Shown piece by piece: positions 1-7,951 of a stretch of 33,558 nucleotides of DNA (positions are counted from its first letter, which is position 1; each line of letters opens with the position of its first letter). The position numbers were made by a program, and so were the translations under genes. Source of the DNA: Alphaproteobacteria bacterium (GTDB lineage Bacteria > Pseudomonadota > Alphaproteobacteria > Rhodospirillales > Magnetospirillaceae); NCBI GenBank assembly GCA_021325215.1, contig JAJPHO010000130.1, positions 1 to 33,558 of the forward strand, written 5' to 3'. The notes under the pieces are model-generated. The model saw nothing but the letters and a program-made list of their open reading frames with translations. It had not been told where the DNA came from and did not search any database.

Positions 1-780
1 AAGACCCTGGGCATCGTCGGCTATGGCCATATCGGCTCGCAGCTGTCGGTGATCGCCGAGGCGATGGGCATGCAGGTGCGCTTCTACGACGTCGAGCGCC
101 GCCTGGCCATCGGCAATGCCCGCGCCGCCGCGACCCTGGAAGGGCTGCTGAATGTCAGCGACATCGTTTCGCTGCATGTGCCCTCGACCCCGCAGACCAA
201 GAACATGATCGGCGAGCGTGAGCTGCGCGCCATGAAGAAGGGCAGCTATCTGATCAATGCCGCGCGCGGCAATGTCGTCGAGATCGAGGCCCTGGCCCGC
301 GCTCTGACCGACGGGCATCTGCTGGGGGCCGCCATCGATGTGTTCCCCAAGGAGCCGGCCAGCAACAAGGATGTCTTCGAAAGCCCGCTGCGCGGTCTGC
401 CCAATGTGATCCTGACGCCGCATATCGGCGGCTCGACCGTCGAAGCACAGGCCAATATCGGCATCGAAGTCGCCGAGAAATTGATCAAGTATTCCGACAA
501 TGGCTCGACTGTCGGTGCAGTCAATTTCGTCGAGGCGGCACTTCCCGTAAAGGTCGGTGAAACCCGTTTCCTGCATATTCACGCCAACGTGCCAGGCGTG
601 ATGCGTGGGATCAACGAAGTCTTCTCCAGTCGCAGCCTCAATATTTCCGCTCAGTATCTGCAAACCGATCCGGAAGTTGGCTATGTGGTGGTCGATGTGG
701 TGGGCGATCTCGACGAGGCGGACATCATCGCCGATTTGCAGGCAATCCAGGGAACCATCAAGACGCGGTTTTTATATTGA
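1..780 (+). CDS. serA: D-3-phosphoglycerate dehydrogenase, 3' part (5' end outside window)
   Basis: Oxidises 3-phosphoglycerate to 3-phosphohydroxypyruvate with NAD, the first step of serine synthesis in the cytoplasm. The reading frame is open from base 1, so the gene enters the window already inside the Rossmann domain: the first residues carry the GYGHIG nucleotide-binding loop. Further on are SLHVP, INAARG (the active-site Arg region), AIDVFP and LTPHIGGST (the active-site His), all typical of the family. The last 75 or so residues form an ACT domain ending in GTIKTRFLY, which closely resembles the end of the enterobacterial, serine-inhibited SerA. The missing part is the N-terminal substrate domain, roughly 150 residues. 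No terminator is visible after the stop. Identity is very secure; serine feedback inhibition is inferred from the ACT domain. Confidence 0.97.
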   Translation, partial: KTLGIVGYGHIGSQLSVIAEAMGMQVRFYDVERRLAIGNARAAATLEGLLNVSDIVSLHVPSTPQTKNMIGERELRAMKKGSYLINAARGNVVEIEALARALTDGHLLGAAIDVFPKEPASNKDVFESPLRGLPNVILTPHIGGSTVEAQANIGIEVAEKLIKYSDNGSTVGAVNFVEAALPVKVGETRFLHIHANVPGVMRGINEVFSSRSLNISAQYLQTDPEVGYVVVDVVGDLDEADIIADLQAIQGTIKTRFLY

Positions 781-804
781 TGGCCCTTTGTATCTATTGT
801 GACG

Positions 805-820
805 ATTGTTGCATTGTTGC
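805..820. repeat. tandem 8-bp repeat in the serA/response regulator gap
   Basis: Two back-to-back copies of ATTGTTGC (805-812 and 813-820) lie in the 141-bp gap before the response regulator. The gap is less GC-rich than the genes around it and probably holds the regulator's promoter. The repeat could be a binding site, for example for the regulator itself, but no clear -35/-10 pair could be assigned. A weak imperfect hairpin (about 897-917) surrounds the ribosome binding site. Confidence 0.4.
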
Positions 821-921
821 TGTGAGGGTGTCATAGTAACTCGACTTGGGGAACAAGGATAACGGCGGCAGCCGCATAGTCGGTGTGATAAGCCGCACGA
901 GTCCTGACGGGAGTCGTAAAG

Positions 922-1650
922 TTGGTGAGGGACTATCACATTCTAGTGCTGGAAGACGAACCAGCCACCCGCGCAATGTTGGCGACCCTGCTGGAAGCTG
1001 AAGGCTTCCGCGTCAGTACGGCTGAGTTGGGGTCTCAGGCGTCTGAACTGACGGCCAACTATAATTTCGATCTGATCATTCTCGATCTCAATCTGCCCGA
1101 CGAGGACGGCCTCTATATCGCGCGCGAGCTGCGGGCCAAGTCCGACATCGGCATCATCATGCTGACCTCGCGCAAAGAGGACATCGACCGCGTCGTCGGG
1201 CTCGAGATGGGCGCCGACGATTACGTCACCAAGCCCTTCTTTCCGCGCGAACTGGTGGCCCGGGTCAAGAACCTGCTGCGCCGCCTGTCCATGCCGCGCG
1301 GCGGCCGCCGCACCGATGGGGTCAATGGCTATGACATCCGCCGCTTCGACGGCTGGGAAATGGATCTGGCCAAGCGCAGCCTGACCGATCCGACCGGCCG
1401 CGAAGTCAATCTGACCCGCGCCGAGTTCGACCTGCTGACCGCCCTGGTCAACAGCGCCGGCCGGGTATTGTCGCGCGACCAGCTGCTGGACGCCATCGGC
1501 AGCCAGTTCTGGACCCCGGTCGACCGCACCATCGACGTGCTGGTCAGCCGTTTGCGCCGCAAGATGGAGACGGACCCGAAGGCTCCGACCATCATCATTA
1601 CCAGCCACGGCTACGGCTATAAATTCGCGCCGGCCGTTGCGAATGGATAA
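922..1650 (+). CDS. OmpR/PhoB-family response regulator (orphan)
   Basis: A DNA-binding response regulator of 242 residues. The receiver domain (about 5-120) has the acidic pair E11/D12, the phospho-acceptor D55 within LILDLNLPD, the switch Thr in MLTS and K104 in VTKPF. The C-terminal winged helix (about 140-238) contains LTRAEFDLL, SRDQLLDAI and the closing HGYGYKF typical of the family. The start is either TTG at 922 or GTG at 925; a GGGAG ribosome site at 909-913 suits both. No histidine kinase is next to it, so its partner and target genes are unknown. The receiver resembles TorR/ArcA-like members, but that is not enough to name it. It is followed 14 bp later by the rpmJ promoter. Confidence 0.9.
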   Translation: MVRDYHILVLEDEPATRAMLATLLEAEGFRVSTAELGSQASELTANYNFDLIILDLNLPDEDGLYIARELRAKSDIGIIMLTSRKEDIDRVVGLEMGADDYVTKPFFPRELVARVKNLLRRLSMPRGGRRTDGVNGYDIRRFDGWEMDLAKRSLTDPTGREVNLTRAEFDLLTALVNSAGRVLSRDQLLDAIGSQFWTPVDRTIDVLVSRLRRKMETDPKAPTIIITSHGYGYKFAPAVANG

Positions 1651-1664
1651 GTGATGTTTACCCG

Positions 1665-1693
1665 TTGACAGGGGGGGAACGGTTGCGTATGTT
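1665..1693 (+). promoter_or_regulatory. sigma-70 type promoter of rpmJ
   Basis: A perfect -35 box TTGACA (1665-1670) is followed after exactly 17 bp by TATGTT (1688-1693, 4 of 6 matches to TATAAT). It lies 14 bp after the response regulator stop and about 50 bp before the rpmJ start, so transcription should begin near base 1700. This is the best consensus promoter in the window, fitting a highly expressed ribosomal protein gene. Confidence 0.8.
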
Positions 1694-1744
1694 CCGGCCC
1701 CTGAATTCGCCGCGGGTGGCGAACCATAAAACTGGAATGTGATT

Positions 1745-1870
1745 ATGAAGATCCGCAACTCCCTTAAGTCGGCCAAGCTGCGCGACAAGAACTGCCGGGT
1801 CGTCCGCCGTAAGGGTCGGGTCTATGTGATCAACAAGACCAACCCGCGCTTCAAGGCTCGTCAGGGCTGA
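1745..1870 (+). CDS. rpmJ: 50S ribosomal protein L36, zinc-free type
   Basis: A 41-residue, very basic protein beginning [11 protein letters not shown] and ending NPRFKARQG, the signature ends of bacterial L36, a late-assembling large-subunit protein. It has only one cysteine (position 17), so the four-ligand zinc ribbon of classical L36 is missing. It belongs to the longer, zinc-independent (YkgO-like) type, which is the usual form in alphaproteobacteria. The gene stands alone between its own strong promoter and a strong terminator. Identity is secure from length and both end motifs. Confidence 0.95.
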   Translation: MKIRNSLKSAKLRDKNCRVVRRKGRVYVINKTNPRFKARQG

Positions 1871-1895
1871 AGTCCTAACGGACGTACCGTACAAT

Positions 1896-1927
1896 AAGGG
1901 CCGCTTCCTTCGGGAAGCGGCCCTTTT
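1896..1927 (+). terminator. rho-independent terminator of rpmJ
   Basis: A perfect 13-bp stem (1896-1908 pairing with 1913-1925) is closed by a TTCG tetraloop in the especially stable C(UUCG)G context and followed by TT, then G and TTTT. It begins 25 bp after the rpmJ stop and ends 21 bp before the next gene, so it isolates rpmJ from the amidohydrolase. Confidence 0.93.
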
Positions 1928-1948
1928 GTTTTGCCCGACGGAGCGTCC

Positions 1949-3670
1949 ATGAAAGCGAGCGTCCTTGTCCTGGCCCTTCTGATGGCCGGTGCCGTCCAAG
2001 CCGCCGAACCTGCCTATGACCTCGTGATCCGGAATGGGACGGTCTATGACGGCTCGGGCGAGGCCGGCCATGTCGCCGACGTCGCCGTGAAGGGCGACCG
2101 CATCGCCGCCATCGGCCCGAAACTGCCTGGCCGGGGCAAGGCCGAGATCGACGCCAAGGGCAAAGCGGTCGCGCCCGGCTTCATCAATATGCTGTCCCAT
2201 GTCGAAGACAGCCTGTTCGCCGATGGCCGCGCCTTGTCCGATTTGGCGCAGGGCGTGACGCTGGAAGTGCTGGGCGAGGACAGCATGGGCCCGCTGACCC
2301 CCGAGATGAGAAGCCTGATGGCCAAGCGCCAGGGAGACATCAAATATGACGTCTCCTGGACCACGCTGGGCCAGTATCTCGATCATGTGCGGGCCCGGGG
2401 CATCTCTCCCAACCTGGCCAGTTTCGTCGGCGCCGGCACCGTGCGCACCAATCTGCTGGGCGAAGCGGATATGCAGCCGTCGCCGGAGCAGCTCGACAGG
2501 ATGCGCGCGCTGGTCCGCCAGGCGATGGAGGAGGGCGCGCTGGGCGTCACCGACGCGCTGATCTATTCCCCCAACACCTATGCCAGGACGCCGGAACTGA
2601 CCGCCTTGGCCAAGGTTTCGGCGCAATGCGGCGGCATGTATATCGCCCATATCCGCAGCGAGGGCGACCGCTTCATCGAGGCGATCGACGAGACCATCGA
2701 CATCGCCGAAGCCTCGGGCGGTCCGGCCGAGATTTTCCACTTCAAGCAGGCCGGCCGCGACAATTGGGGCAAGCTCGACGCCGCCATCGCCAGGATCGAG
2801 GCGGCGCGCGCCAAGGGCACCCGCATCACCGCCGACATGTACACTTATACGGCGGGCGCCACCGGCCTGGACGCCGCCATGCCGTCCTGGGTGCAGAATG
2901 GCGGGCTGGAGAAATGGATCGAGCGCCTCAAGGACCCGGCGATCAGGCCCAGGGTGCTGGCCGAGATGCGTAACGCTCATCCGGCCGATTGGGAGAACCT
3001 CTATGCCGGCGCCGGGCCCGAGGGCACCCTGCTGCTGTCCTTCAAGAACTCGAAACTGAAACCTCTGTCCGGCAAGACCCTGGCCCAAATCGCCGCCGAC
3101 CGGCATCAATCGCCCGAGGATACCGCCATCGACCTGGTCATCGAGGATGGCTCGCGGGTCGGTGTCGCCTATTTCCTGATGAGCGAGGACAATATCCGGC
3201 GCGAAGTGGCGCTGCCCTGGATGAGTTTCGGCTCGGACGAGGAGGGCGCGGCGCCGGAAGGCCACTTCCTGCTGCAGAAGCATCATCCGCGCGCCTATGG
3301 CAATTTCGTCCGGCTGCTTGGTCATTACGTGCGCGACACGCACGATGTGGCCCTGCCCGAAGCGATCCGCCGCCTGACCAGTTTCCCGGCCGAGACCCTG
3401 TCGCTGTCCGATCGTGGCCGGCTGAAGCAGGGCTATATGGCGGATATCGTGGTGTTTGATCCGGCCACGATCGCCGACCATGCCACCTACGACCAGCCCG
3501 ACCAACTGGCCACCGGCGTCGAGCAGGTGATCGTCAATGGCGGCTTCGCCATCAAGGACGGCAAGGCGACCGGCGCCGCGACCGGCCGTATCGTGCATGG
3601 CCGCGCCTGGACGGGCGCGCCGGGCGGCGGGTGCAAGGCCAGCGCGTCAGACTGGACCTGGTCGCGCTAA
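1949..3670 (+). CDS. secreted amidohydrolase of the N-acyl-D-amino-acid deacylase type
   Basis: A 573-residue protein with a clear Sec signal peptide (MKASVLVLALLMAGAVQA, cleavage near 18-19), so it acts outside the cytoplasm. The ATG at 1949 is preferred to an upstream TTG because it has a GGAG site and starts at the signal peptide. The fold is the amidohydrolase barrel of D-aminoacylases, which cleave N-acyl-D-amino acids: the N-terminal strand region (YDLVIRNGTVYDGSG), MYIAHIRSEG, the metal region FHFKQAG, TADMYTYTAG, and a late SFGSDEEG where the family keeps its catalytic aspartate. The early metal motif is unusual: where the family normally has GFIDxHxH, this protein reads GFINMLSHVED (77-87). 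The substrate is therefore uncertain. It ends in a 4-bp tail-to-tail overlap with the AraC gene. Confidence 0.85.
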   Translation: MKASVLVLALLMAGAVQAAEPAYDLVIRNGTVYDGSGEAGHVADVAVKGDRIAAIGPKLPGRGKAEIDAKGKAVAPGFINMLSHVEDSLFADGRALSDLAQGVTLEVLGEDSMGPLTPEMRSLMAKRQGDIKYDVSWTTLGQYLDHVRARGISPNLASFVGAGTVRTNLLGEADMQPSPEQLDRMRALVRQAMEEGALGVTDALIYSPNTYARTPELTALAKVSAQCGGMYIAHIRSEGDRFIEAIDETIDIAEASGGPAEIFHFKQAGRDNWGKLDAAIARIEAARAKGTRITADMYTYTAGATGLDAAMPSWVQNGGLEKWIERLKDPAIRPRVLAEMRNAHPADWENLYAGAGPEGTLLLSFKNSKLKPLSGKTLAQIAADRHQSPEDTAIDLVIEDGSRVGVAYFLMSEDNIRREVALPWMSFGSDEEGAAPEGHFLLQKHHPRAYGNFVRLLGHYVRDTHDVALPEAIRRLTSFPAETLSLSDRGRLKQGYMADIVVFDPATIADHATYDQPDQLATGVEQVIVNGGFAIKDGKATGAATGRIVHGRAWTGAPGGGCKASASDWTWSR

Positions 3671-4572
3671 GGCTCCTTGGCGTAGTGGGTCGGCGGCATG
3701 CCGACAAAGCGGGTGAAGGCGGTGCTGAAGGTGCTGGCCGAGCCATAGCCGACCCGCTCGGCGATCTCGGCGATAGTGCCGGCTTTCCGCCGCAGCAGGT
3801 TCTTGGCCAGCGCCATCCGCCAGCCGAGCAGATATTCCATCGGGGCGACGCCCACGATGCTGCTGAAGCGTTCGAAGAAGGTCGAGCGCGACAGGGCTGC
3901 TTCCCTGGCCAGTTCGGCTACCGTCCAAGGCTGGGCCGGCGCCTGGTGCATCCGACGGATCGCCGCGGCCAGGCGCCGGTCGGCCAGCCCGCGAACCAGG
4001 CCGGGCGTGGCCGAGCTTTCCACCGCGGACCGCAAGGCTTCGATGAACAGCACCTCCAGCAGACGCGCCAGGATGACGCCGCGCCCCGGCCGCTGTTCGC
4101 GCGATTCATCCCGCACCAATTGGACCAGAGTCGCCAGCCGGGGTTCGTCCTGGACCACCACCAGATCCGGCAGCAGCGATACCAGCAGAGCCGCATCCGG
4201 CGACCCGAAAGTGCAATGGCCGACCAGCAGGCGGACGTCGGGCGGGCCGTCCTTGCGCCCCAGCCTGACATGGCCCGGCCCGAGCAGGACCGGCGGATCT
4301 TCCGCCTCCTCCGGCGAGGGCGGTTCGAGGCTCGACGTGATGAAGCCGCGCGCCGCCGGGATCAGGAGGAAATTGCCGGCATGGCTGACGATCGGTTCCC
4401 GCCCGTCGATTGTCAGGCTGCAGGAGCCGTCGAGCATCACCCGGTAGAAGGGCTGCCCCAAAGCGGTGCGGCGAACCGCCCAGCGGCCGGCGCCCTCGAC
4501 CAGCTTGGAAAGGCCGGCGCTGGGTTGGAGCAGGGAGACGATTTCGGCGAGCGGATCGACCAGATCGGTCAT
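3667..4572 (-). CDS. AraC-family transcriptional regulator with N-terminal cupin
   Basis: A 301-residue regulator. The first 190 or so residues look like the AraC-binding cupin type (Cupin_6-like: RTALGQPFYRVMLDGSCSLT, then a NFLLIPAARG strand). The C-terminal 100 residues hold two helix-turn-helices, with PWTVAELAREAALSRSTFFE and the canonical AEIAERVGYGSASTFSTAFTRFVGMPPTHY. It is transcribed away from a short-chain dehydrogenase, and the 98-bp gap has a direct repeat fitting an AraC site, so it probably controls that gene and itself. Family membership is very sure; the inducer is unknown. Confidence 0.93.
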   Translation of the reverse strand: MTDLVDPLAEIVSLLQPSAGLSKLVEGAGRWAVRRTALGQPFYRVMLDGSCSLTIDGREPIVSHAGNFLLIPAARGFITSSLEPPSPEEAEDPPVLLGPGHVRLGRKDGPPDVRLLVGHCTFGSPDAALLVSLLPDLVVVQDEPRLATLVQLVRDESREQRPGRGVILARLLEVLFIEALRSAVESSATPGLVRGLADRRLAAAIRRMHQAPAQPWTVAELAREAALSRSTFFERFSSIVGVAPMEYLLGWRMALAKNLLRRKAGTIAEIAERVGYGSASTFSTAFTRFVGMPPTHYAKEP

Positions 4573-4606
4573 TTCCGGATTCCTGCAAATGAATATCGGA
4601 TTTCCT

Positions 4607-4642
4607 ATTATAGATGGTCCGATGGCGCGACGCTATGGTCCG
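4607..4642. promoter_or_regulatory. putative AraC operator: direct repeat ATGGTCCG and a -10 box
   Basis: In the AraC/SDR gap, ATGGTCCG occurs at 4614-4621 and again at 4635-4642, exactly 21 bp apart, i.e. two helical turns on the same face of DNA. That is how AraC-family half-sites are usually spaced. On the minus strand a perfect TATAAT lies at 4612-4607, with the repeats covering its -35 region, so a protein bound here would control the araC-type gene directly and could also act on the SDR gene. The repeat and spacing are observed; the binding is inferred. Confidence 0.55.
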
Positions 4643-4670
4643 GAACCCCAAACAAACTGCCCGAGGTTCC

Positions 4671-5423
4671 ATGAAAACCATTCTCATCACCGGCTGCTCG
4701 TCCGGCTTCGGCCTGGAGACCGCCCGCTATTTCCTCGACCGCGATTGGCGGGTGATCGCCACCATGCGCACCCCGCGCCAGGACGTCCTGCCCCATTCGG
4801 ACCATCTGCGCGTGCTCGCCCTCGACGTTACCGATCCGGACAGCATCCGCCGCGCCGTGCAGGAGGCGGGGCCGGTCGATGTGCTGGTCAACAATGCCGG
4901 CATCGGCATGCTCAATGCGCTGGAAGGCACGCCGATGGAAGTCACCCGCGCAGTGTTCGAGACCAATACCTTCGGCACCATGGCGACGATCCAGGCATTT
5001 CTGCCTCAGTTCCGCCAGCGCGGCAGCGGCGTCATCGTCAATGTGACGTCCAGCGTCACGGTGAAGTCTCTGCCGCTGCTGTCGGTCTATACGGCCAGCA
5101 AGTCGGCGGTAAACGCCTTCACCGAATCGCTGGCGCTGGAACTCGAGCCTTTCGGCATTCATGTCAGGCTGGTTTTGCCCGGGCGCTCGCCCGAGACCCG
5201 CTTCGGTGAAAATGCCAATTCCCGCCGGGGTGAGTTTCCCGACGCTTATGCCGCCCTGGCGCAAAGCATCTTTGACCGGTGGCAGGCTTCAACGGAGACG
5301 CTGACCAGCCCGCGGGACGTCGCGGAAGCGGTGTGGCGCGCGGCGACCGATCCTTCCTGTCCGATCCGTCTGCCGGCCGGGGCCGATGCGGTGAAATGGG
5401 CGCAGGAAGCCCAAAACGCCTAG
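4671..5423 (+). CDS. short-chain dehydrogenase/reductase
   Basis: A 250-residue SDR oxidoreductase using NAD(P)H. It has the cofactor loop TGCSSGFG near the N-terminus, the structural NNAG motif, a serine in NVTSSVT and the catalytic YTASK. This is the classical SDR arrangement; substrate not predictable. The ATG at 4671 is chosen since the cofactor-binding strand MKTILITG starts there; an upstream in-frame ATG at 4614 would fall in the presumed operator. Divergent from the AraC regulator, its likely controller. It converges with epmB, sharing CTAG as overlapping stop codons. Confidence 0.92.
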   Translation: MKTILITGCSSGFGLETARYFLDRDWRVIATMRTPRQDVLPHSDHLRVLALDVTDPDSIRRAVQEAGPVDVLVNNAGIGMLNALEGTPMEVTRAVFETNTFGTMATIQAFLPQFRQRGSGVIVNVTSSVTVKSLPLLSVYTASKSAVNAFTESLALELEPFGIHVRLVLPGRSPETRFGENANSRRGEFPDAYAALAQSIFDRWQASTETLTSPRDVAEAVWRAATDPSCPIRLPAGADAVKWAQEAQNA

Positions 5424-6454
5424 CGCTGAGCGTCCGGCGCGTAATCATGCGCGCCGCCCTGCCAATCCATGACGATACCGTCTTCGAGGTAAGCCGGGCC
5501 GATCGGCACTTTGCCGTGACCGCCCGGTATGTCGAGGATGTAGGTCGGCTGGCAGACGCCGGAGACACGGCCGCGCAGCTCGCGCATCAGGGCGCGGCCT
5601 TCCTCGACCGGCACGCGGAAATGGTCGGTGCCGGCGGCGAGGTCGAGCTGGTGCAGGTAATAGGGCTTGACCCGGTTGGCGACCAGGGCGCGGAACAGCG
5701 CCTCCAGCGTCTCGGCCTTGTCGTTGACGCCGCGCAGCAGCACGGTCTGGCCCAGCAGCGGAATGCCCGCCCGCGACAAGGCGCGCAAGGCGGCGATGGC
5801 CGGCGGCGACAATTCCCGCTCGTGGTTGCAATGGACCGCCAGCCAGACGGTGGCGCGCTCGACCTGCAGGGCCGCGATCATCTCTTCGGTGACGCGGTCG
5901 GGATCGGCCACCGGAATGCGGCTATGCAGGCGGACGATCCGCACATGCGGAATGGCATCCAGCGCCTGCATCATGGCGGCGAGGCGCAGCGGCGACAGCA
6001 TCAGCGGATCGCCGCCGGTGATCACCACCTCCCACACTTCCTCATGAGCGCGGATGTAATCGAGCGCGGCGGACAGTTCGGCTTCGTCCAGCGCCTTCTC
6101 TGGCCCGCCGACCCGCTCGCGGCGGAAGCAGAAGCGGCAATAGACCGGGCAATGCAGCAGGGGCGTCAGCAGCAGCCGGTCGGGATAGCGATGGACGATG
6201 CCCTTGACCGGCGAGAAGGCGTGGTCGCCGATCGGATCGGAGCGCTCGATGGCGGCGGTCTCCATCTCGCGCAGGTCGGGAACGAATTGCAGCGCGATCG
6301 GGTCGCGAGGATCGGCGGGATCGACCAGCTTGGCCAGCAGCGGCGTCATCGCCACCGTATAGCGTTCCGCCACCTGGTCGACCACCGCCGCTTCGGCCAG
6401 GCCGGCAGCGGCGAAGTCTTCACCTGAGCGCAAAGTTCGTCTATCGATCTTCAT
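5420..6454 (-). CDS. epmB: EF-P (R)-beta-lysylation protein EpmB, lysine 2,3-aminomutase family
   Basis: A radical-SAM, PLP-dependent enzyme that converts (S)-alpha-lysine to (R)-beta-lysine, the substrate EpmA attaches to translation elongation factor P. The radical SAM cluster motif CPVYCRFC supplies C102, C106 and C109. The PLP lysine is K315 in DIPGGHGKVPIGP. The length of 344 matches EpmB and is clearly shorter than clostridial lysine aminomutase, which has extra oligomerisation regions. Assignment to EpmB rather than catabolic lysine aminomutase rests on this and on epmA lying next to it in head-to-head orientation. No clear ribosome site precedes the ATG. The efp gene itself is not in the window. 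Confidence 0.94.
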   Translation of the reverse strand: MKIDRRTLRSGEDFAAAGLAEAAVVDQVAERYTVAMTPLLAKLVDPADPRDPIALQFVPDLREMETAAIERSDPIGDHAFSPVKGIVHRYPDRLLLTPLLHCPVYCRFCFRRERVGGPEKALDEAELSAALDYIRAHEEVWEVVITGGDPLMLSPLRLAAMMQALDAIPHVRIVRLHSRIPVADPDRVTEEMIAALQVERATVWLAVHCNHERELSPPAIAALRALSRAGIPLLGQTVLLRGVNDKAETLEALFRALVANRVKPYYLHQLDLAAGTDHFRVPVEEGRALMRELRGRVSGVCQPTYILDIPGGHGKVPIGPAYLEDGIVMDWQGGAHDYAPDAQR

Positions 6455-6481
6455 GATGTGGTGCTTTTAGAGGGATTTTCG

Positions 6482-7531
6482 ATGGCGGGCAATCAATGGT
6501 GGCATCCGGAAGCGTTCGCGCAGCGCTGGCCTGTCCTGCAAAAACGCGCCGCAACCATGATGGCATTGCGCCGCTGGTTCGACGCCCAGGGCTTCATCGA
6601 GGTCGATACGCCGGCTTTGCAGGTCTCGCCCGGCATGGAGCCGCACATCATGGCGCTGTCGACCGAGGTCAGGGAACCGCTGGGCGGCAGCCATCGCCTT
6701 TACCTGCACACCTCGCCGGAATTCGCCATGAAGAAGCTGCTGGTGGCGGGGGTGAAGCAGCTGTTCCAGATCGCCCATGTGTGGCGCGACGCCGAGCGCA
6801 CCCAGACCCATTCGCCCGAATTCACCATGCTGGAATGGTACCGGGCCGGTGCCGACTACACCCGTCTGATGGAGGATTGTTCGCATCTGCTGGCGGCTTG
6901 CGCGACGGCGGCCGGCACCGGGCGGCTGAAGCGCGGCGAGCGGCGCTGCGATCCTTTCGCCATGCCCAAGCGCCTGACCGTCGCCGGCGCCTTCCGCCAA
7001 TATTGCGATATCGATCTGCTGGCCACCACTCCCGACCCCGACCAGCCCTCGCGCGATCTGCTGGCTGCCGAAGCCCGCCGTATCGGCAGCTTCGTCAGCG
7101 ACAATGATACATGGGAGGACATCTTCTTCCGGCTGATGATGGAGCGTGTCGAACCGTTCCTGGGCGACGGCGTGCCGCTGATCCTGTGCGACTATCCGGC
7201 CTCGATGGCGGCCCTGTCGCGGCGCTCCGCCGCCGATCCGCGCGTCGCCGAGCGTTTCGAGCTCTATGCCTGCGGGGTGGAGTTGGCCAACGGCTTCTCG
7301 GAACTGACCGATGCCGCCGAACAGCGCCGCCGCTTCACCGCCGACATGGCGCTGAAGCAAAAGCTTTACGGCGTGGCCTATCCGATCGACGGGGATTTCC
7401 TCGCCGCGCTCGACCATGGCATGCCCGATTGCGCCGGCATCGCGCTGGGCGTCGACCGGCTGGTCATGCTGCTGGCGGGGGCGGAGACCCTGGAGCAGGC
7501 GCTCTGGGCGCCTGTCCATCGCGAAGATTAA
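6482..7531 (+). CDS. epmA: EF-P lysine ligase EpmA (PoxA/GenX)
   Basis: A 349-residue paralogue of the class II lysyl-tRNA synthetase catalytic core without the tRNA anticodon-binding domain. It activates (R)-beta-lysine and joins it to a lysine of EF-P. Visible motifs: YLHTSPEFAMKKLL, motif 2 around VWRDAERTQTHSPEFTMLEWY, ELANGFSEL, and motif 3 GIALGVDRLVMLL near the C-terminus. ATG 6482 is preferred to an upstream GTG because a GAGGG site stands at 6471-6475. Only 27 bp separate its start from that of epmB, so the two promoters must overlap each other or the coding regions. Its stop overlaps the convergent DUF6491 gene by 4 bp. Confidence 0.95.
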   Translation: MAGNQWWHPEAFAQRWPVLQKRAATMMALRRWFDAQGFIEVDTPALQVSPGMEPHIMALSTEVREPLGGSHRLYLHTSPEFAMKKLLVAGVKQLFQIAHVWRDAERTQTHSPEFTMLEWYRAGADYTRLMEDCSHLLAACATAAGTGRLKRGERRCDPFAMPKRLTVAGAFRQYCDIDLLATTPDPDQPSRDLLAAEARRIGSFVSDNDTWEDIFFRLMMERVEPFLGDGVPLILCDYPASMAALSRRSAADPRVAERFELYACGVELANGFSELTDAAEQRRRFTADMALKQKLYGVAYPIDGDFLAALDHGMPDCAGIALGVDRLVMLLAGAETLEQALWAPVHRED

Positions 7532-7920
7532 GGCTTGTCGCCGGGCGGCAGCGCCGCGATTTCCTCCGGCGTCAGCTTCTTCAGGTCCTTGACGATGAGG
7601 GGTGTGGCGACGCCGTGCCAGTCGGCCAGCTTGAGGTCGAGGTCATGCGGATTGCACACCGTGTCCGGCCCCCAGGTCTTGCTGACCAGATGGACGTCGG
7701 GGGCGTTGAGGAAGGGCTCGGCGTCGGTCAGGGTCACCTTGTAGACGTCGTGCATCCGCACCTTGATATAGAGCACGTCCTTGTCGGTTCCGGACGCCCG
7801 CCAGCCATGCCAGTCGGTGATCGAAAAGCAATTGCGGACGGGAGGAGTGGCTTCTTCGGCCTGCACGGCGGCGCCGGCCAGCATCAGGCCAGCGGCAAGA
7901 GCGAGGGAAAAACTACGCAT
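7528..7920 (-). CDS. small exported protein, DUF6491-like
   Basis: A 130-residue protein with a Sec signal peptide (MRSFSLALAAGLMLAGAAVQA). The mature part has two cysteines, one in RNCFSITDWHGWR and one in DTVCNPHDLDLKL, which could form a disulfide in the periplasm. The pattern (CFxITDW...YIKVRMHDVYKV...DTVCxPxDLDLKLxD) matches what I know as DUF6491, a family of unknown function. A GGAGG site precedes the ATG. It lies 31 bp after the amidase gene on the same strand and may be the last gene of the thiE-permease-amidase run. No function can be named. Confidence 0.8.
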   Translation of the reverse strand: MRSFSLALAAGLMLAGAAVQAEEATPPVRNCFSITDWHGWRASGTDKDVLYIKVRMHDVYKVTLTDAEPFLNAPDVHLVSKTWGPDTVCNPHDLDLKLADWHGVATPLIVKDLKKLTPEEIAALPPGDKP

Positions 7921-7951
7921 GGGAACCTCCGACAGATCGAGCCACCCTTGA

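Noticed and set aside
1658-3598. 646-codon open frame antisense to the amidohydrolase
   Set aside because: Same cause: it covers the rpmJ gene, its promoter and its terminator on the opposite strand and has no recognisable domain.
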